A DNA stretch of 17,598 nucleotides from Chromatiales bacterium (GCA_026984715.1 JALSRO010000124.1:1-17598); one strand, 5' to 3'; numbered from the stretch's first letter, positions 1-9,516 are shown. The notes: generated from the sequence alone by a model not told the origin. Translations and numbers: made by a program.

Positions 1-19
1 GACAATAAGTTATCCGTCA

Positions 20-679
20 ATGAACAACCCACACCGTTTTATCGTTGTAGAGGGGCCTATCGGGGTCGGCAAGACCACCCTTGCGCGACGTCTTGGGGAG
101 AGCTTCAATTGTGAGCTGCTGCTCGAGCGTGCGGAGGAGAACCCGTTTCTGGAGCGATTTTATCGGGATCCGCAGAGCACCGCCCTGCCGACCCAGCTCT
201 ATTTCCTTATGCAACGTTCCCGGCAGATGCAGGAGTTGCGTCAGGCAGAACTGTTCAGTCCTGTTCGGGTGGCGGACTATCTGATGGAGAAAGATCGGCT
301 GTTTGCCGAAGCAACGCTGGATCAGGACGAACTGCGGCTCTACGAGCAGATCCATGAGCAGATCGCACCGGAGGCACCGGTTCCCGACCTGGTTATCTAT
401 CTGCAGGCGCCCGCGGATGTGTTGATGAGACGGATCAACAGGCGAGACCGTGATTACGAACATCATATCGACATCGACTACCTGCGCCGCCTGTCGGAAG
501 CCTATACTCGCCTGTTTCACAACTATACCGCTGCACCGGTGCTGATCGTGAATGCTACCGAGATCGACCTGGTTGACAGTGAGCAGGACTATGCCCAGTT
601 GCTAAAACAGATTACAGAGACCCGCAGCGGCAGGCACTATTTCAATCCACTCCCTCTTGAGCTGCAGGGGGGGGTATGA
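20..679 (+). CDS. Deoxynucleoside (deoxyadenosine/deoxyguanosine) kinase
   Basis: This is a 219-aa cytoplasmic deoxynucleoside kinase that phosphorylates salvaged deoxynucleosides with a nucleoside triphosphate donor. What is seen: a P-loop GPIGVGKT at residues 12-19 right after the first beta strand, an acidic NPFLERFY segment near residues 41-48, the family motif EKDRLFA in the middle, and an arginine-rich lid (RRINRRDRDYE) in the last third. Length and motif order fit the dNK/dGK/dCK family. The ATG at 20 gives the standard N-terminus just before the P-loop; no strong ribosome binding site is visible in the 19 bases before it. The stop overlaps the panB start (ATGA), so the two genes are probably translationally coupled. 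In many gammaproteobacteria this gene lies between folK and panB; anything upstream is outside the window. The exact nucleoside preference cannot be read from sequence. Confidence 0.9.
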   Translation: MNNPHRFIVVEGPIGVGKTTLARRLGESFNCELLLERAEENPFLERFYRDPQSTALPTQLYFLMQRSRQMQELRQAELFSPVRVADYLMEKDRLFAEATLDQDELRLYEQIHEQIAPEAPVPDLVIYLQAPADVLMRRINRRDRDYEHHIDIDYLRRLSEAYTRLFHNYTAAPVLIVNATEIDLVDSEQDYAQLLKQITETRSGRHYFNPLPLELQGGV

Positions 680-1482
680 GCCGGCTCACCGTCACCACCC
701 TGCAGGCGATGAAGCTGAGAGGGGAGAAGATAGCCTGCCTGACCGCCTATGATGCCAGTTTTGCCGCGCTGCTGGATGGTGCGGGGGTAGAGATTCTGCT
801 GGTGGGTGATTCACTGGGGATGGTGATCCAGGGGCGGGACACCACCCTGCCGGTGACGCTGGACGAGATGATCTATCATACCCGATGTGTGGCCCGTGGC
901 AGCCATCGGGCGTTGCTGATGGCCGATATGCCGTTCATGGCGGATGCCGATCCGCAGCAGGCCCTGCAGAGTGCCGGGCGACTGATGAAAGAGGGTGGTG
1001 CGCAGATGATCAAGCTGGAAGGAGGTGCCAACCAGTTGGAGAGTGTGCGCCGTCTGGCCGAACAGGGGATACCTGTTTGTGCCCATCTCGGCCTGCAGCC
1101 CCAGTCGGTGCACAAGCTGGGGGGATACAAGGTGCAGGGCCGAGATATAGAGGCGGCGGCCCGGATCCGTGATGATGCTCTCGCATTGCAGCAGGCCGGT
1201 GCCGACATGTTATTGCTGGAGTGCGTCCCCGCCGCGCTCGGTGCGGAGATCAGCCAGAAGGCCTCCATCCCTGTCATCGGCATTGGCGCGGGGCCGGGAT
1301 GTGACGCCCAGGTGTTGGTGCTTTACGACATACTGGGGGTCACCCCCGGCAAGAGGCCGAGATTCTCGCATGATTTTGTCACTGATTCCGGGGAGGGGGT
1401 GAGCGGTATAGCTGGCGCCGTGCGCCGCTATGTTGAAGCAGTCAAATCCGGTTCTTTCCCTGCAGACCAGCACTGTTTCTGA
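676..1482 (+). CDS. panB: 3-methyl-2-oxobutanoate hydroxymethyltransferase (ketopantoate hydroxymethyltransferase)
   Basis: PanB transfers a hydroxymethyl group from 5,10-methylene-tetrahydrofolate to alpha-ketoisovalerate, giving ketopantoate, the first committed step of pantothenate and CoA synthesis. The 268-aa length is normal for this decameric (beta/alpha)8 enzyme. Visible signatures are GDSLGM with metal ligand D45, ADMPF with D84, KLEGG with E115, the LLLECVP strand that holds the catalytic glutamate (about residue 182), and the GIGAGPGCDAQVLV loop. The start codon ATG at 676 overlaps the kinase stop by four bases, which supports this start. The usual partner panC does not follow: the next 553 nt hold only repeats. 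PanC must be encoded elsewhere if the pathway is complete. Confidence 0.96.
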   Translation: MSRLTVTTLQAMKLRGEKIACLTAYDASFAALLDGAGVEILLVGDSLGMVIQGRDTTLPVTLDEMIYHTRCVARGSHRALLMADMPFMADADPQQALQSAGRLMKEGGAQMIKLEGGANQLESVRRLAEQGIPVCAHLGLQPQSVHKLGGYKVQGRDIEAAARIRDDALALQQAGADMLLLECVPAALGAEISQKASIPVIGIGAGPGCDAQVLVLYDILGVTPGKRPRFSHDFVTDSGEGVSGIAGAVRRYVEAVKSGSFPADQHCF

Positions 1483-1645
1483 CCTCCCCGGCCCCTCGTT
1501 CTCAATGAATTGGCGCCATTGAAAATGGCGGCCCGTCCTTGCGCCGCATACAGGCAGCCGAAAACCGGTATTTCTCGGCTGTCTGCTAAAGCTTTCCACC
1601 TGTCCGCCGATACCCGTGGTATATACCCGCATGTTTGTTGCGCCA
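1483..1645. other. Intergenic stretch after panB with two small hairpins
   Basis: No gene is seen in this stretch between panB and the first repeat copy. It holds a perfect 7-bp hairpin at 1514-1530 (arms CGCCATT and AATGGCG, 3-nt loop) and another 7-bp hairpin at 1555-1581 (arms CAGCCGA and TCGGCTG, 13-nt loop). Neither is followed by a T-run, so neither is a classical intrinsic terminator, although the transcript of the kinase-panB pair must end about here. A segment resembling a decayed right end of the repeat family (TGTTGCGCCAATA, about 1636-1648) abuts the next copy and may be a relic of an even older element. Confidence 0.4.
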
Positions 1646-1722
1646 ATAACCCGGTAACAATATATGTCGTATTCAGGGCGTCAGGTGGCGGCCGAACAGG
1701 GCATATATCGTCGCCGGGTTGA
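1646..1722. repeat. Repeat copy A: minimal 77-bp member of the palindromic TA-flanked family
   Basis: This is the shortest copy. Its left end (ATAACCCGGTAACAATATAT) and its right end (GCATATATCGTCGCCGGGTTGA) are imperfect inverted repeats of each other and match the ends of the longer copies. The interior retains the shared ATTCAG but neither of the two hairpin arms of copy B. The right end is followed by TA at 1723-1724, which is also the left flank of copy B, so the two copies lie head to tail. Divergence between its ends suggests an old copy. Confidence 0.7.
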
Positions 1723-1724
1723 TA

Positions 1725-2004
1725 TTAACCCGGCAACAATATATATCGTATTCAGCCGTGGCGTGCCGGTTCGCAGCAAGGCGGCCCATCGCCTTTGTAG
1801 CCACTCTACAGCAAGATGGGGTAACGCAGCCTGCGGGCCGGCACGCTGCGGCCTGTCATTGAATATCATAGGGTTAGGGGCTTCAGGCAGGCACCGGACC
1901 TGCGTTCCAGTGCTTGACAAGGGAATGACCCTTGCCTGCGCACTGCGCCTTGTTTCGGCGCCTGCCTGAAGCCCTAAATGCGACATCTATTGTTGCCGGG
2001 TTAA
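1725..2004. repeat. Repeat copy B: full 280-bp member with two hairpin arms (MITE-like)
   Basis: This is the longest copy. Its 24-bp terminal inverted repeats (1725-1748 and 1981-2004) begin TTAACCCGGCAACAATA and differ at two positions. TA lies on both sides (1723-1724 and 2005-2006), as expected for insertion at a TA dinucleotide. Arm A is an inverted repeat of 15-nt arms at 1755-1769 and 1838-1852, with inner stems CCCATC/GATGGG (1785-1790, 1815-1820) and TGTAG/CTACA (1796-1800, 1806-1810). Arm B is a perfect 15-bp inverted repeat at 1878-1892 and 1960-1974, with an inner CAAGGG/CCCTTG stem at 1918-1934. The whole element could fold as a basal stem with two side arms. No reading frame in it looks coding. 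It ends 31 bp before the chemoreceptor start. Confidence 0.88.
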
Positions 2005-2035
2005 TAAATAGATCAGTGAACCAAGAGGCCGCCCA

Positions 2036-4147
2036 ATGAACGCTCTGAGTATCAAGGTGAAGACTGCTATCATACTGGTGTCAGGTTTGCTGCTGGTAGC
2101 ACTCTGCAGCGCTGTCGTTTTTGCTGTTCTGGCCGGTGCCAACTCCGATTCCGACCTTGTCGATGCGGCGGGTCGGCAGCGTATGCTGAGCCAGGCGATG
2201 GCGAAGTCCATCATGGGGTATGTCCTCTCCAGGAGCGATATCCAGGAGCTGCAGACCAAGGTGAAGGAGTTCGACAACTATATCACCGGAATGCGCGACA
2301 CCTATACCGGGATGGTTGTCGGCCCAGCCAGACGAGGGGGGATCGGGATCTCCATGCATCCGGAGAAAGAGTCCTATCCTGCTGTTCCGTACCCTGACAC
2401 CTTTACCCGGATGGCAGGTGAATCGTTTGCTGGTGATGGCCGGATCTCGGTGGTCATCCTGGCAAAGGATCCGGTAAACCCAGAAATGGCGCTGCAGGAT
2501 GAGGTGGATCAGGAGGCCTTTGCTGCGTTGAGTGCCGACCCGGAGCAGATCTTCTCCAAACCGGTGGAGAGCGGCAACAGACTGCATCTCCGTTTCTATA
2601 CAGCAGATCGAGCCACGGGGAAGGGCTGCGTCTCCTGCCACAATAGTATGGAAGGAAAGCAGCTCAAGGTTGGGGATATACTGGGGGTGCGGCGCTTTGA
2701 TGTCATCTATTCCGATAATATTCCATTCGGTCGGGAACATCTGAATCCAAGCCTGGAGGAGTATGAGACTGCCAAGGCGATATTCACCCAGACACTGGCC
2801 GCGTTCAAGTCCGGCGGCAGATACCCGGCCGATCTGAAAATGACGCGATACCGTGAGTATGGTGGCACCAGGGACAATGCAGCCCTGCAGAAGATTGCGG
2901 AGGTGGAAGCTGAGTGGCAGAAGTTTGACCAGGCGGTGCAGGCGCTGTTGAAGGCCAGGGTGGACTCCGACAGCTATTGGCGCGCCTATCAGGAGGTGAT
3001 GGGCGGCTCCAATCGACTGCGTAAAGTGAGCAACGATCTGACCGAACTGTTCAACCGGCAGGCCCACGGCCGTCAGCTCTATATCCTCTGGTCGGTCGGT
3101 ATAATGGTGTTGCTTACCCTGTTCAGCTTTGGTGCAATCTTCGTGATGCTCAACCGTGCGGTTCTTTTCCCCGTAACCCGACTGGTTGATGTGGCCAACC
3201 GGATTGCCGAAGGGGATCTGACCCAGAAAGTTGCCGTCTCTGGCAGCGATGAAATCGGGACACTGGCTACTGCATTGAATACCGTAAGCGCCAACCTCAA
3301 TACCATGGTCTCGAAGATCAACACCACCGCCCGGCACGTGGCCGACTCCACTGCCCGCATTGTAGATGTCAGCCGGCAGATGGAGGAGGGGGCCGGAAAA
3401 CAGGCCGAGCAGACCCACAAGGTCGCCCGCTCCATGGAGCAGATGGAGGCCACCTCCGGCGAGATGTCTCGACATGCTGAAGAGGCCAGCGGTGCGGCAG
3501 CACAGGCATCCGAGGTGGCCGTAAGGGGCGGGGAGATCGTGCGCCACAGTATTGACGGAATGTTGCAGGTCTCCTCTACGGTGCAGGAGTCGGCGGAGAA
3601 GGTGGAGCAGTTGGCACGCCAGTCCGAGCAGATCGATCAGATTGTGTCCGTTATCGAAGAGATCGCCAATCAGACCAATCTGCTGGCGTTGAACGCCGCC
3701 ATCGAGGCGGCGCGCGCCGGAGAGCAGGGGCGGGGATTCGCCGTGGTAGCGGATGAGGTGCGTGGACTGGCAAACCGGACCACCGAGGCAACGCGGGAGA
3801 TTGCCGAAATGGTCAAGGTGATCCAGTCGGGGACCGAGGCGGCAGTAGTGTCGATGAAGGCTGGCCGGAAGGAGGCCGAGGAGGGAGTGGAGATGGCCAA
3901 CCAGGCAGGCGTCTCGCTGGAGCAGATTGTCGAAATGGTCAGCAGTTTGTCGGATCGTATTCAGCAGATCAGCCGGGCAACGATGGAGCAGTCTGCGGTT
4001 ACCCATGATGTAACAGTCAATGTGGCCACCGTATCCGGGATCAGCGAGCAAACGGAGAGAGATGCCCGGCACTGTTCAGCCTCCAGCAGCGAACTTGCCG
4101 CACTGGCGGAAGAGCTGCAGCGGGTTGTTGGAGAGTTCAAGATTTGA
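2036..4147 (+). CDS. Methyl-accepting chemotaxis protein with periplasmic PilJ-like and c-heme (DUF3365/Tll0287-like) sensor region
   Basis: This is a 703-aa inner-membrane chemoreceptor that would signal through CheW/CheA. Layout seen: TM1 at about residues 8-32; a PilJ-type motif [10 protein letters not shown] at 44-53; a periplasmic domain with a c-type heme motif CVSCH (C198, C201, H202) of the DUF3365/Tll0287 kind; a second helical segment with [12 protein letters not shown] (250-261) and W294, as in the second half of a PilJ domain; TM2 at about 348-372; HAMP at about 373-425; and a long signalling hairpin with [20 protein letters not shown] beginning near 541 and [20 protein letters not shown] after it. 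There is no CheR-binding pentapeptide at the C-terminus (ends GEFKI). The start is backed by AAGAGG seven bases before the ATG. The CxxCH sits outside the membrane, where cytochrome c maturation could attach heme. A redox or gas signal is inferred; the ligand is unknown. Any private promoter must lie in or before repeat copy B. Confidence 0.93.
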   Translation: MNALSIKVKTAIILVSGLLLVALCSAVVFAVLAGANSDSDLVDAAGRQRMLSQAMAKSIMGYVLSRSDIQELQTKVKEFDNYITGMRDTYTGMVVGPARRGGIGISMHPEKESYPAVPYPDTFTRMAGESFAGDGRISVVILAKDPVNPEMALQDEVDQEAFAALSADPEQIFSKPVESGNRLHLRFYTADRATGKGCVSCHNSMEGKQLKVGDILGVRRFDVIYSDNIPFGREHLNPSLEEYETAKAIFTQTLAAFKSGGRYPADLKMTRYREYGGTRDNAALQKIAEVEAEWQKFDQAVQALLKARVDSDSYWRAYQEVMGGSNRLRKVSNDLTELFNRQAHGRQLYILWSVGIMVLLTLFSFGAIFVMLNRAVLFPVTRLVDVANRIAEGDLTQKVAVSGSDEIGTLATALNTVSANLNTMVSKINTTARHVADSTARIVDVSRQMEEGAGKQAEQTHKVARSMEQMEATSGEMSRHAEEASGAAAQASEVAVRGGEIVRHSIDGMLQVSSTVQESAEKVEQLARQSEQIDQIVSVIEEIANQTNLLALNAAIEAARAGEQGRGFAVVADEVRGLANRTTEATREIAEMVKVIQSGTEAAVVSMKAGRKEAEEGVEMANQAGVSLEQIVEMVSSLSDRIQQISRATMEQSAVTHDVTVNVATVSGISEQTERDARHCSASSSELAALAEELQRVVGEFKI

Positions 4148-4330
4148 GGTAACTACTCAGCGAGTGGTGACCGGGTTGTGTAACTGCCGGAAGCACCCGT
4201 ATTGGGTATGTCACTCCGGATCGGGCAGCCCAATCTCCACCCTTTCGCGTTGGCCGGATATAGTCAAGTGACACGAGCAGACCGAACCTCCCGGAAACAA
4301 ACGGCCGATTGCAGCAGAGATGGGTTCTAT

Positions 4331-4407
<77 letters not shown>

Positions 4408-4422
4408 TGCTGAAGGATTGGG

Positions 4423-4451
4423 AGTATATCTGCTGATAGAGGGGACGGCAA
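4423..4451 (-). promoter_or_regulatory. Sigma-70 promoter for tRNA-Ile2
   Basis: On the minus strand, TTGCCG (4451-4446) and TATACT (4428-4423) are 17 bp apart and would start transcription near 4416, about nine bases before the mature tRNA 5' end. Both hexamers are close to consensus and the spacing is optimal. The element lies in the short gap between the rpoD stop and the tRNA, so the tRNA need not depend on read-through from rpoD. Confidence 0.6.
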
Positions 4452-4473
4452 CAATCCCCGCCGCCGGTTTGGA

Positions 4474-6270
<1,797 letters not shown>

Positions 6271-6313
6271 GGATTTGCTTTTCAAAAAATACCTCTTCGC
6301 GCAACCTAACATC

Positions 6314-6333
6314 CCATTTTAACAGTAAAATGG
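6314..6333 (-). promoter_or_regulatory. Palindrome with extended -10 promoter element ahead of rpoD
   Basis: A perfect 8-bp inverted repeat with a 4-nt loop (CCATTTTA, ACAG, TAAAATGG) lies upstream of rpoD. Read on the minus strand it contains TGTTAAAAT, an extended -10 (TG-n-TAAAAT) with no good -35 partner. Transcription would start near 6309, which would exclude the ATG at 6312 as the translation start and fit 6285 or 6270. The overlap of palindrome and -10 suggests a possible operator; this is inference. Confidence 0.35.
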
Positions 6334-6389
6334 TGTCAGATGCCAGTAACGGGCCTGCAGCCAGCGCTCTCCGGCCCGATAATCTGCTA

Positions 6390-6410
6390 CAAACCCGGCG
6401 GTAATTCATA
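6390..6410. repeat. Repeat copy E, left fragment (interrupted by copy C)
   Basis: The sequence from 6390 (CAAACCCGGCGGTAATTCA, then TA) aligns with the left end of copy B (TTAACCCGGCAACAATATAT) and is preceded by TA at 6388-6389. It has no matching right end nearby until the right fragment at 6601-6835, on the far side of copy C. Joined across copy C at a single TA, the two pieces give a continuous family member. It is therefore best read as the left stub of an older element. Confidence 0.6.
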
Positions 6411-6600
6411 TTAACCCGGCAACAATATATATCGTATTCAGCCGCGGCCTGTCATAAAATATCATAGGGTTAGGGGCTTCAGGCAGGCACCGGACCTGCG
6501 TTCCAGCGCTTGACAAGGGAATGACCCTTGCCTGCGCACTGCGCCTTGTTCCGGCGCTTGCCTGAAGCCCTGAATGCGACATATATTGTTGCCAGGTTAA
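6411..6600. repeat. Repeat copy C: 190-bp member with arm B only
   Basis: The terminal inverted repeats (24 bp, two mismatches) begin TTAACCCGGCAACAATATAT and the element is flanked by TA at 6409-6410 and 6601-6602. From the arm-A scar to the right end it differs from copy B at about eight of some 155 positions. Compared with copy B it lacks exactly 90 bp: arm A (1755-1852 in copy B) is reduced to GCCGCGGC, four bases from each side of the stem base. Arm B is kept (6474-6488 pairing with 6556-6570, one C-to-T change giving a G-T wobble). Near-identity to copy B and the intact TA flanks mark it as a young insertion. Confidence 0.88.
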
Positions 6601-6835
6601 TAATATTCCGCCATTGGAGCGTGGTGTGCCGTTTCACAGCGGGCACTCCATCACCACCGTAGCTTCCAAGCCGGTCCCATGGGCCTGCTATTGAGTATCA
6701 CGGGATAACGGGGCTCCGGCCCGGTGTCCCTGTGCGTGGACGTGGCACCAGGGAGGAACAACCCCAGCCTGCGTGCTGTGTCGCACTCCGGCGTCTGCCT
6801 GAAGTCTTGAATATGCGGCACCGTTGCCGGGTAAA
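6601..6835. repeat. Repeat copy E, right fragment (degenerate)
   Basis: This is the body and right end of a decayed family member. It starts ATATTCCGCC, matching the GTATTCAGCC just inside the left terminus of copy B. It continues with a diverged arm-A region (GTGTGCCGTTTCACAGC), a diverged TATTGAGTATCACGGGATAACGGGGCTCC junction, and ends CTGCCTGAAGTCTTGAATATGCGGC...CGTTGCCGGGTAAA, matching the right end of copy B. It stops three bases from the dnaG stop codon. No gene is seen here. Together with copy C it fills most of the unusually long dnaG-rpoD gap. Confidence 0.65.
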
Positions 6836-6838
6836 TGA

Positions 6839-8584
6839 TTACCCTTGGTTATCCCGGTTCAGAAGCTGTTGTAGTTCACTTTTCTCTTCGGCAGAGAGGG
6901 TTCCCTCTTTCGCCTTTTGCAGCAGGGCGTCGGTCCGGTGTGCTCTCTGCTGCTGTTCCAACCGTGCAAGCGCACCCCTGAACTCAGCCTCCAGCCCGGC
7001 TTCATCGTCAAAAGGTGGCTTCCATTGCGCCAGCTGTGCCAGGTAGCGGCTCTCTTTACGGTTGCGCCAGCGCTCCAGCACGGCGCCCGTTTTCAGATTT
7101 GGGTTGTCCTGCAGCAGCTCGAGCAGCTGTATCAGTAACTCCCCCCCCTCTCCACCAATGGAGCGGAACCGCTGGGGATCGCCTGCTATCGTGGCCATCC
7201 TGGGACATTGTAGTAGTAACGCTACCACCAGCCGCAATGGCGAGAGGGTGCTTTTTACATGTTTTTTACCACGCCTTGTTCCTGCATTGGTGGTATTGTT
7301 ACCACGCTCCAGTTTGACTGTCTCCAGGCGGCTCAGTTCCCTCAGCCGTGCCGCCATCATCTCCCGGAACACTCCCGCGGGGAGCCGCTGTAGGTGTGGG
7401 CGTGCCAGGTCGATCAGGCGGGCACGGCCTTCTATTGTGGTTATATCGGTCTGGGCGGTCAGATGATCGAAGAAAAACTTCGAGAATGTGACCGAGTCTG
7501 TTATTCGTTCCTCAAAATTGCCGCGCCCCTCTTTCTGGATCAGGCTGTCGGGGTCTTCACCTTCCGGGAGGAACATGAAGCGGATTCCTCGACCCTCGCG
7601 CATCTCCGGGACGGCGTTCTCCAGTGCCCTGATAGCGGCGTCCCGACCGGCTCGATCTCCATCGAAGCAGAATATTATCTCCGTGACGTTGCGAAAAAGA
7701 CGCTTCAGGTGTTCGCGGGTGGTGGCGGTTCCCAGCGTGGCAACGGCATAGTGGATCCCGTGCTGTGCCAGCGAAATCACATCCATATAGCCTTCGACCA
7801 CCAGGATACGCTCCAGTTTGCGCACTGCCTGGCGGGCTTCATACAGCCCGTAGAGCTCGCTTCCCTTGTGAAAAACGGCCGTTTCCGGTGAGTTGAGGTA
7901 TTTCGGTGTGTCTTCACCCAATACCCGACCGCCGAAGCCGACAGTTCGACCGCGTGTGTTCCGGATGGGGAACATGATCCGGTTGCGAAACCGGTCGTAG
8001 TTGCCACCCTGCTTTTTTTCTATTATCAATCCGGCTTGTTGCAGCTGCCTTCTCTTCTTGGCGCTGTTGCCGAACTCCCGTAGCAGGTTGTCCCAGCCGG
8101 GGGGGGCGAACCCGATACCAAACGCAGCGGCCGTTGCACCGCTCAGGCCGCGCCTTTTCAGGTAGTCGATGGCCCGGTCTGCCTCGGTGTGCCGGCGCAG
8201 TTGTCGGGAGAACCATGCGGCGGTCTCCTCCAGTATAGTATAGAGTTCGCTGTTGTCATGTCGTGCGCTGCTGCTGTCGCGGCTTTCGAGCGGGACGGTC
8301 AGATTGGCTCGTTCGGCCAGTTCGTGTACCGCCTCGACGAAATCCAGATGTTCGTACTCCATGAGGAAGCCCAGAGCGGTACCATGGGCGCCGCAACCAA
8401 AGCAGTGGTAGAACTGTTTGTTCGGACTCACGGTGAAGGAGGGGGTTTTTTCGTCGTGGAAGGGGCAGCAGGCGGTAAACTCCCGGCCAGCCTTTTTCAG
8501 GGGGAGGTATTCGCCGATCAGCTCGACGATGTCCGTTCGGGACATCAGCTCATCGATAAACTGTTGGGGTATCCGGCCGGCCAT
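6839..8584 (-). CDS. dnaG: DNA primase DnaG
   Basis: DnaG makes the RNA primers for chromosomal replication and works with the DnaB helicase at the fork. 581 aa, the usual length. Visible parts: the N-terminal CHC2-type zinc finger with C40, H43, C61 and C64 (CCPFHDEKTPSF and YHCFGCGAHG); the RNA-polymerase basic core; the TOPRIM domain with VVEGYMDV (E264, D268) and FCFDGDRAG (D308, D310), the metal-binding acidic residues; and a C-terminal helicase-binding region that is diverged, as is usual. The start MAGRIPQQFIDELMSRTDIVELI matches the family N-terminus closely, though no strong Shine-Dalgarno precedes it. It follows yqeY by 61 nt in the same direction. The stop codon lies three bases from repeat copy E. 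Confidence 0.97.
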   Translation of the reverse strand: MAGRIPQQFIDELMSRTDIVELIGEYLPLKKAGREFTACCPFHDEKTPSFTVSPNKQFYHCFGCGAHGTALGFLMEYEHLDFVEAVHELAERANLTVPLESRDSSSARHDNSELYTILEETAAWFSRQLRRHTEADRAIDYLKRRGLSGATAAAFGIGFAPPGWDNLLREFGNSAKKRRQLQQAGLIIEKKQGGNYDRFRNRIMFPIRNTRGRTVGFGGRVLGEDTPKYLNSPETAVFHKGSELYGLYEARQAVRKLERILVVEGYMDVISLAQHGIHYAVATLGTATTREHLKRLFRNVTEIIFCFDGDRAGRDAAIRALENAVPEMREGRGIRFMFLPEGEDPDSLIQKEGRGNFEERITDSVTFSKFFFDHLTAQTDITTIEGRARLIDLARPHLQRLPAGVFREMMAARLRELSRLETVKLERGNNTTNAGTRRGKKHVKSTLSPLRLVVALLLQCPRMATIAGDPQRFRSIGGEGGELLIQLLELLQDNPNLKTGAVLERWRNRKESRYLAQLAQWKPPFDDEAGLEAEFRGALARLEQQQRAHRTDALLQKAKEGTLSAEEKSELQQLLNRDNQG

Positions 8585-8645
8585 TGCGCCATTGTAGCGT
8601 AGGGGACGGGTGGGAGGGTCGTTTATACAGAACCGGAGTTACGAA

Positions 8646-9101
8646 TCACGAAAGCAGTGATTTCACCTGTGTGCTGACGGCTGCCAGATCGGCGCGCCCC
8701 TGGAGTCTGGGTTTGAGTAGGCCCATCACCTTGCCCATATCTTTCAGGCCAGTAGCGTCGGCGGTTGCGATGGCTTCACCGATCAGGGCCTCTATCTCTG
8801 CAGCATCGAGGGGAGCTGGGAGGTACTCCTGGATGACCTCCAACTCGAACTGCTCCTGCTGTTCCAGATCCTCGCGATGGGCCTTGCGGTACTGTTCGAT
8901 GGATTCACGGCGCTGTTTCGCCATCTTGTCCAGCAGGGCGACAATCTGTTCGTCATCCAGCTCACAGCGCTCATCCACCTCGCGTTGCCTGATGGCCGCG
9001 AGAATCAGGCGGATAGCCTGCAGGCGCGGTTTCTCCTTGCCGCGCATGGCCGATTTCATATCATCCGTGATTCGGTTTTTCAGCAGTGCTGGAGAGGACA
9101 T
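8646..9101 (-). CDS. yqeY: GatB/YqeY domain-containing protein
   Basis: This is a 151-aa YqeY-family protein. The family shares the small helical tail domain of the GatB subunit of tRNA amidotransferase, which binds tRNA; the role of the stand-alone protein is not settled. What is seen: an all-helical, charged protein with the typical start (LLKNRITDDMKSAMRGKEKPRLQAIRLILAAIRQREVDER), the middle FELEVIQEYLPAPLDAAEIEALI, and the end KDMGKVMGLLKPRLQGRADLAAVSTQVKSLL. The ATG follows the rpsU stop with no gap (TGA-ATG), so translation is likely coupled. Its position between rpsU and dnaG is common in gammaproteobacteria. Confidence 0.93.
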   Translation of the reverse strand: MSSPALLKNRITDDMKSAMRGKEKPRLQAIRLILAAIRQREVDERCELDDEQIVALLDKMAKQRRESIEQYRKAHREDLEQQEQFELEVIQEYLPAPLDAAEIEALIGEAIATADATGLKDMGKVMGLLKPRLQGRADLAAVSTQVKSLLS

Positions 9102-9317
9102 TCAGTAGAGGCGGCGCTGCTTGGCGATTTCCCGATAGAGCTTTTTCTGATGGCGCTTGATAGCGGCTGCTTTCTTGCGTTTGCGCTCGGTGGTGGGTTT
9201 CTCGTAGTACTCCCGACTGCGCACCTCGGACAGAATGCCCGCCTTTTCACAGGCACGCTTGAAGCGCCGCAGGGCGATGTCGAAGGGTTCATTTTCTCTA
9301 ACGCGAACTGATGGCAT
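9102..9317 (-). CDS. rpsU: 30S ribosomal protein S21
   Basis: This is the 71-aa small-subunit protein S21, which helps the 30S subunit choose initiation sites near the anti-Shine-Dalgarno end of 16S rRNA. The sequence is classical: [26 protein letters not shown], then a lysine/arginine-rich tail ending KQRRLY. The Shine-Dalgarno AGAGG stands seven bases before the ATG. It is the first gene of the rpsU-yqeY-dnaG-rpoD cluster and is transcribed away from accA. Confidence 0.97.
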   Translation of the reverse strand: MPSVRVRENEPFDIALRRFKRACEKAGILSEVRSREYYEKPTTERKRKKAAAIKRHQKKLYREIAKQRRLY

Positions 9318-9516
9318 CTAAGATCCTCTAACTAAAATTATGTTAATCTGTTGTCTCGTCGAATTTGAAGATGGAATCTGTAAACAAACCATTCTAATCT
9401 GGTAGCAGTGAGATTGCAACGGCAGTTGCGTGAATTTACGAGGGTGACGGGCATATACAGCGCAGCTGACTGCACGTAGAATAACCGACTCATGGTATTG
9501 GATACAGATTTCCCCG
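9318..9516. other. Divergent intergenic region between rpsU and accA
   Basis: This 199-nt region must carry promoters for both the rpsU operon (minus) and the accA-tilS pair (plus). It is richer in A and T than the flanking genes. I found no hexamer pair good enough to place either promoter with confidence. A small palindrome GCAAC-GGCA-GTTGC lies at about 9416-9429. No tRNA or small gene is visible. Confidence 0.45.

Noticed and set aside
1555..1581. Intrinsic terminator after panB
   Set aside because: The stem has a 13-nt loop and no following T-run; it is noted only as a hairpin.
1914..1942. Promoter inside repeat copy B at the perfect TTGACA (1914-1919)
   Set aside because: No -10-like hexamer occurs 16-18 bp downstream (TGCGCA is found there), and the TTGACA is part of the hairpin arm.
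1725..2004. Integron attC site or CRISPR repeat
   Set aside because: There are no RYYYAAC/GTTRRRY core sites, no integrase and no regular repeat-spacer pattern. The inverted ends with TA flanks fit a MITE-like element better.
2081..4072. A 663-codon open frame on the minus strand opposite the chemoreceptor
   Set aside because: It is a shadow of codon bias in the real gene. It has histidine- and leucine-rich, low-complexity translation, no recognisable motif and no ribosome binding site, while the plus frame has full MCP domain structure.
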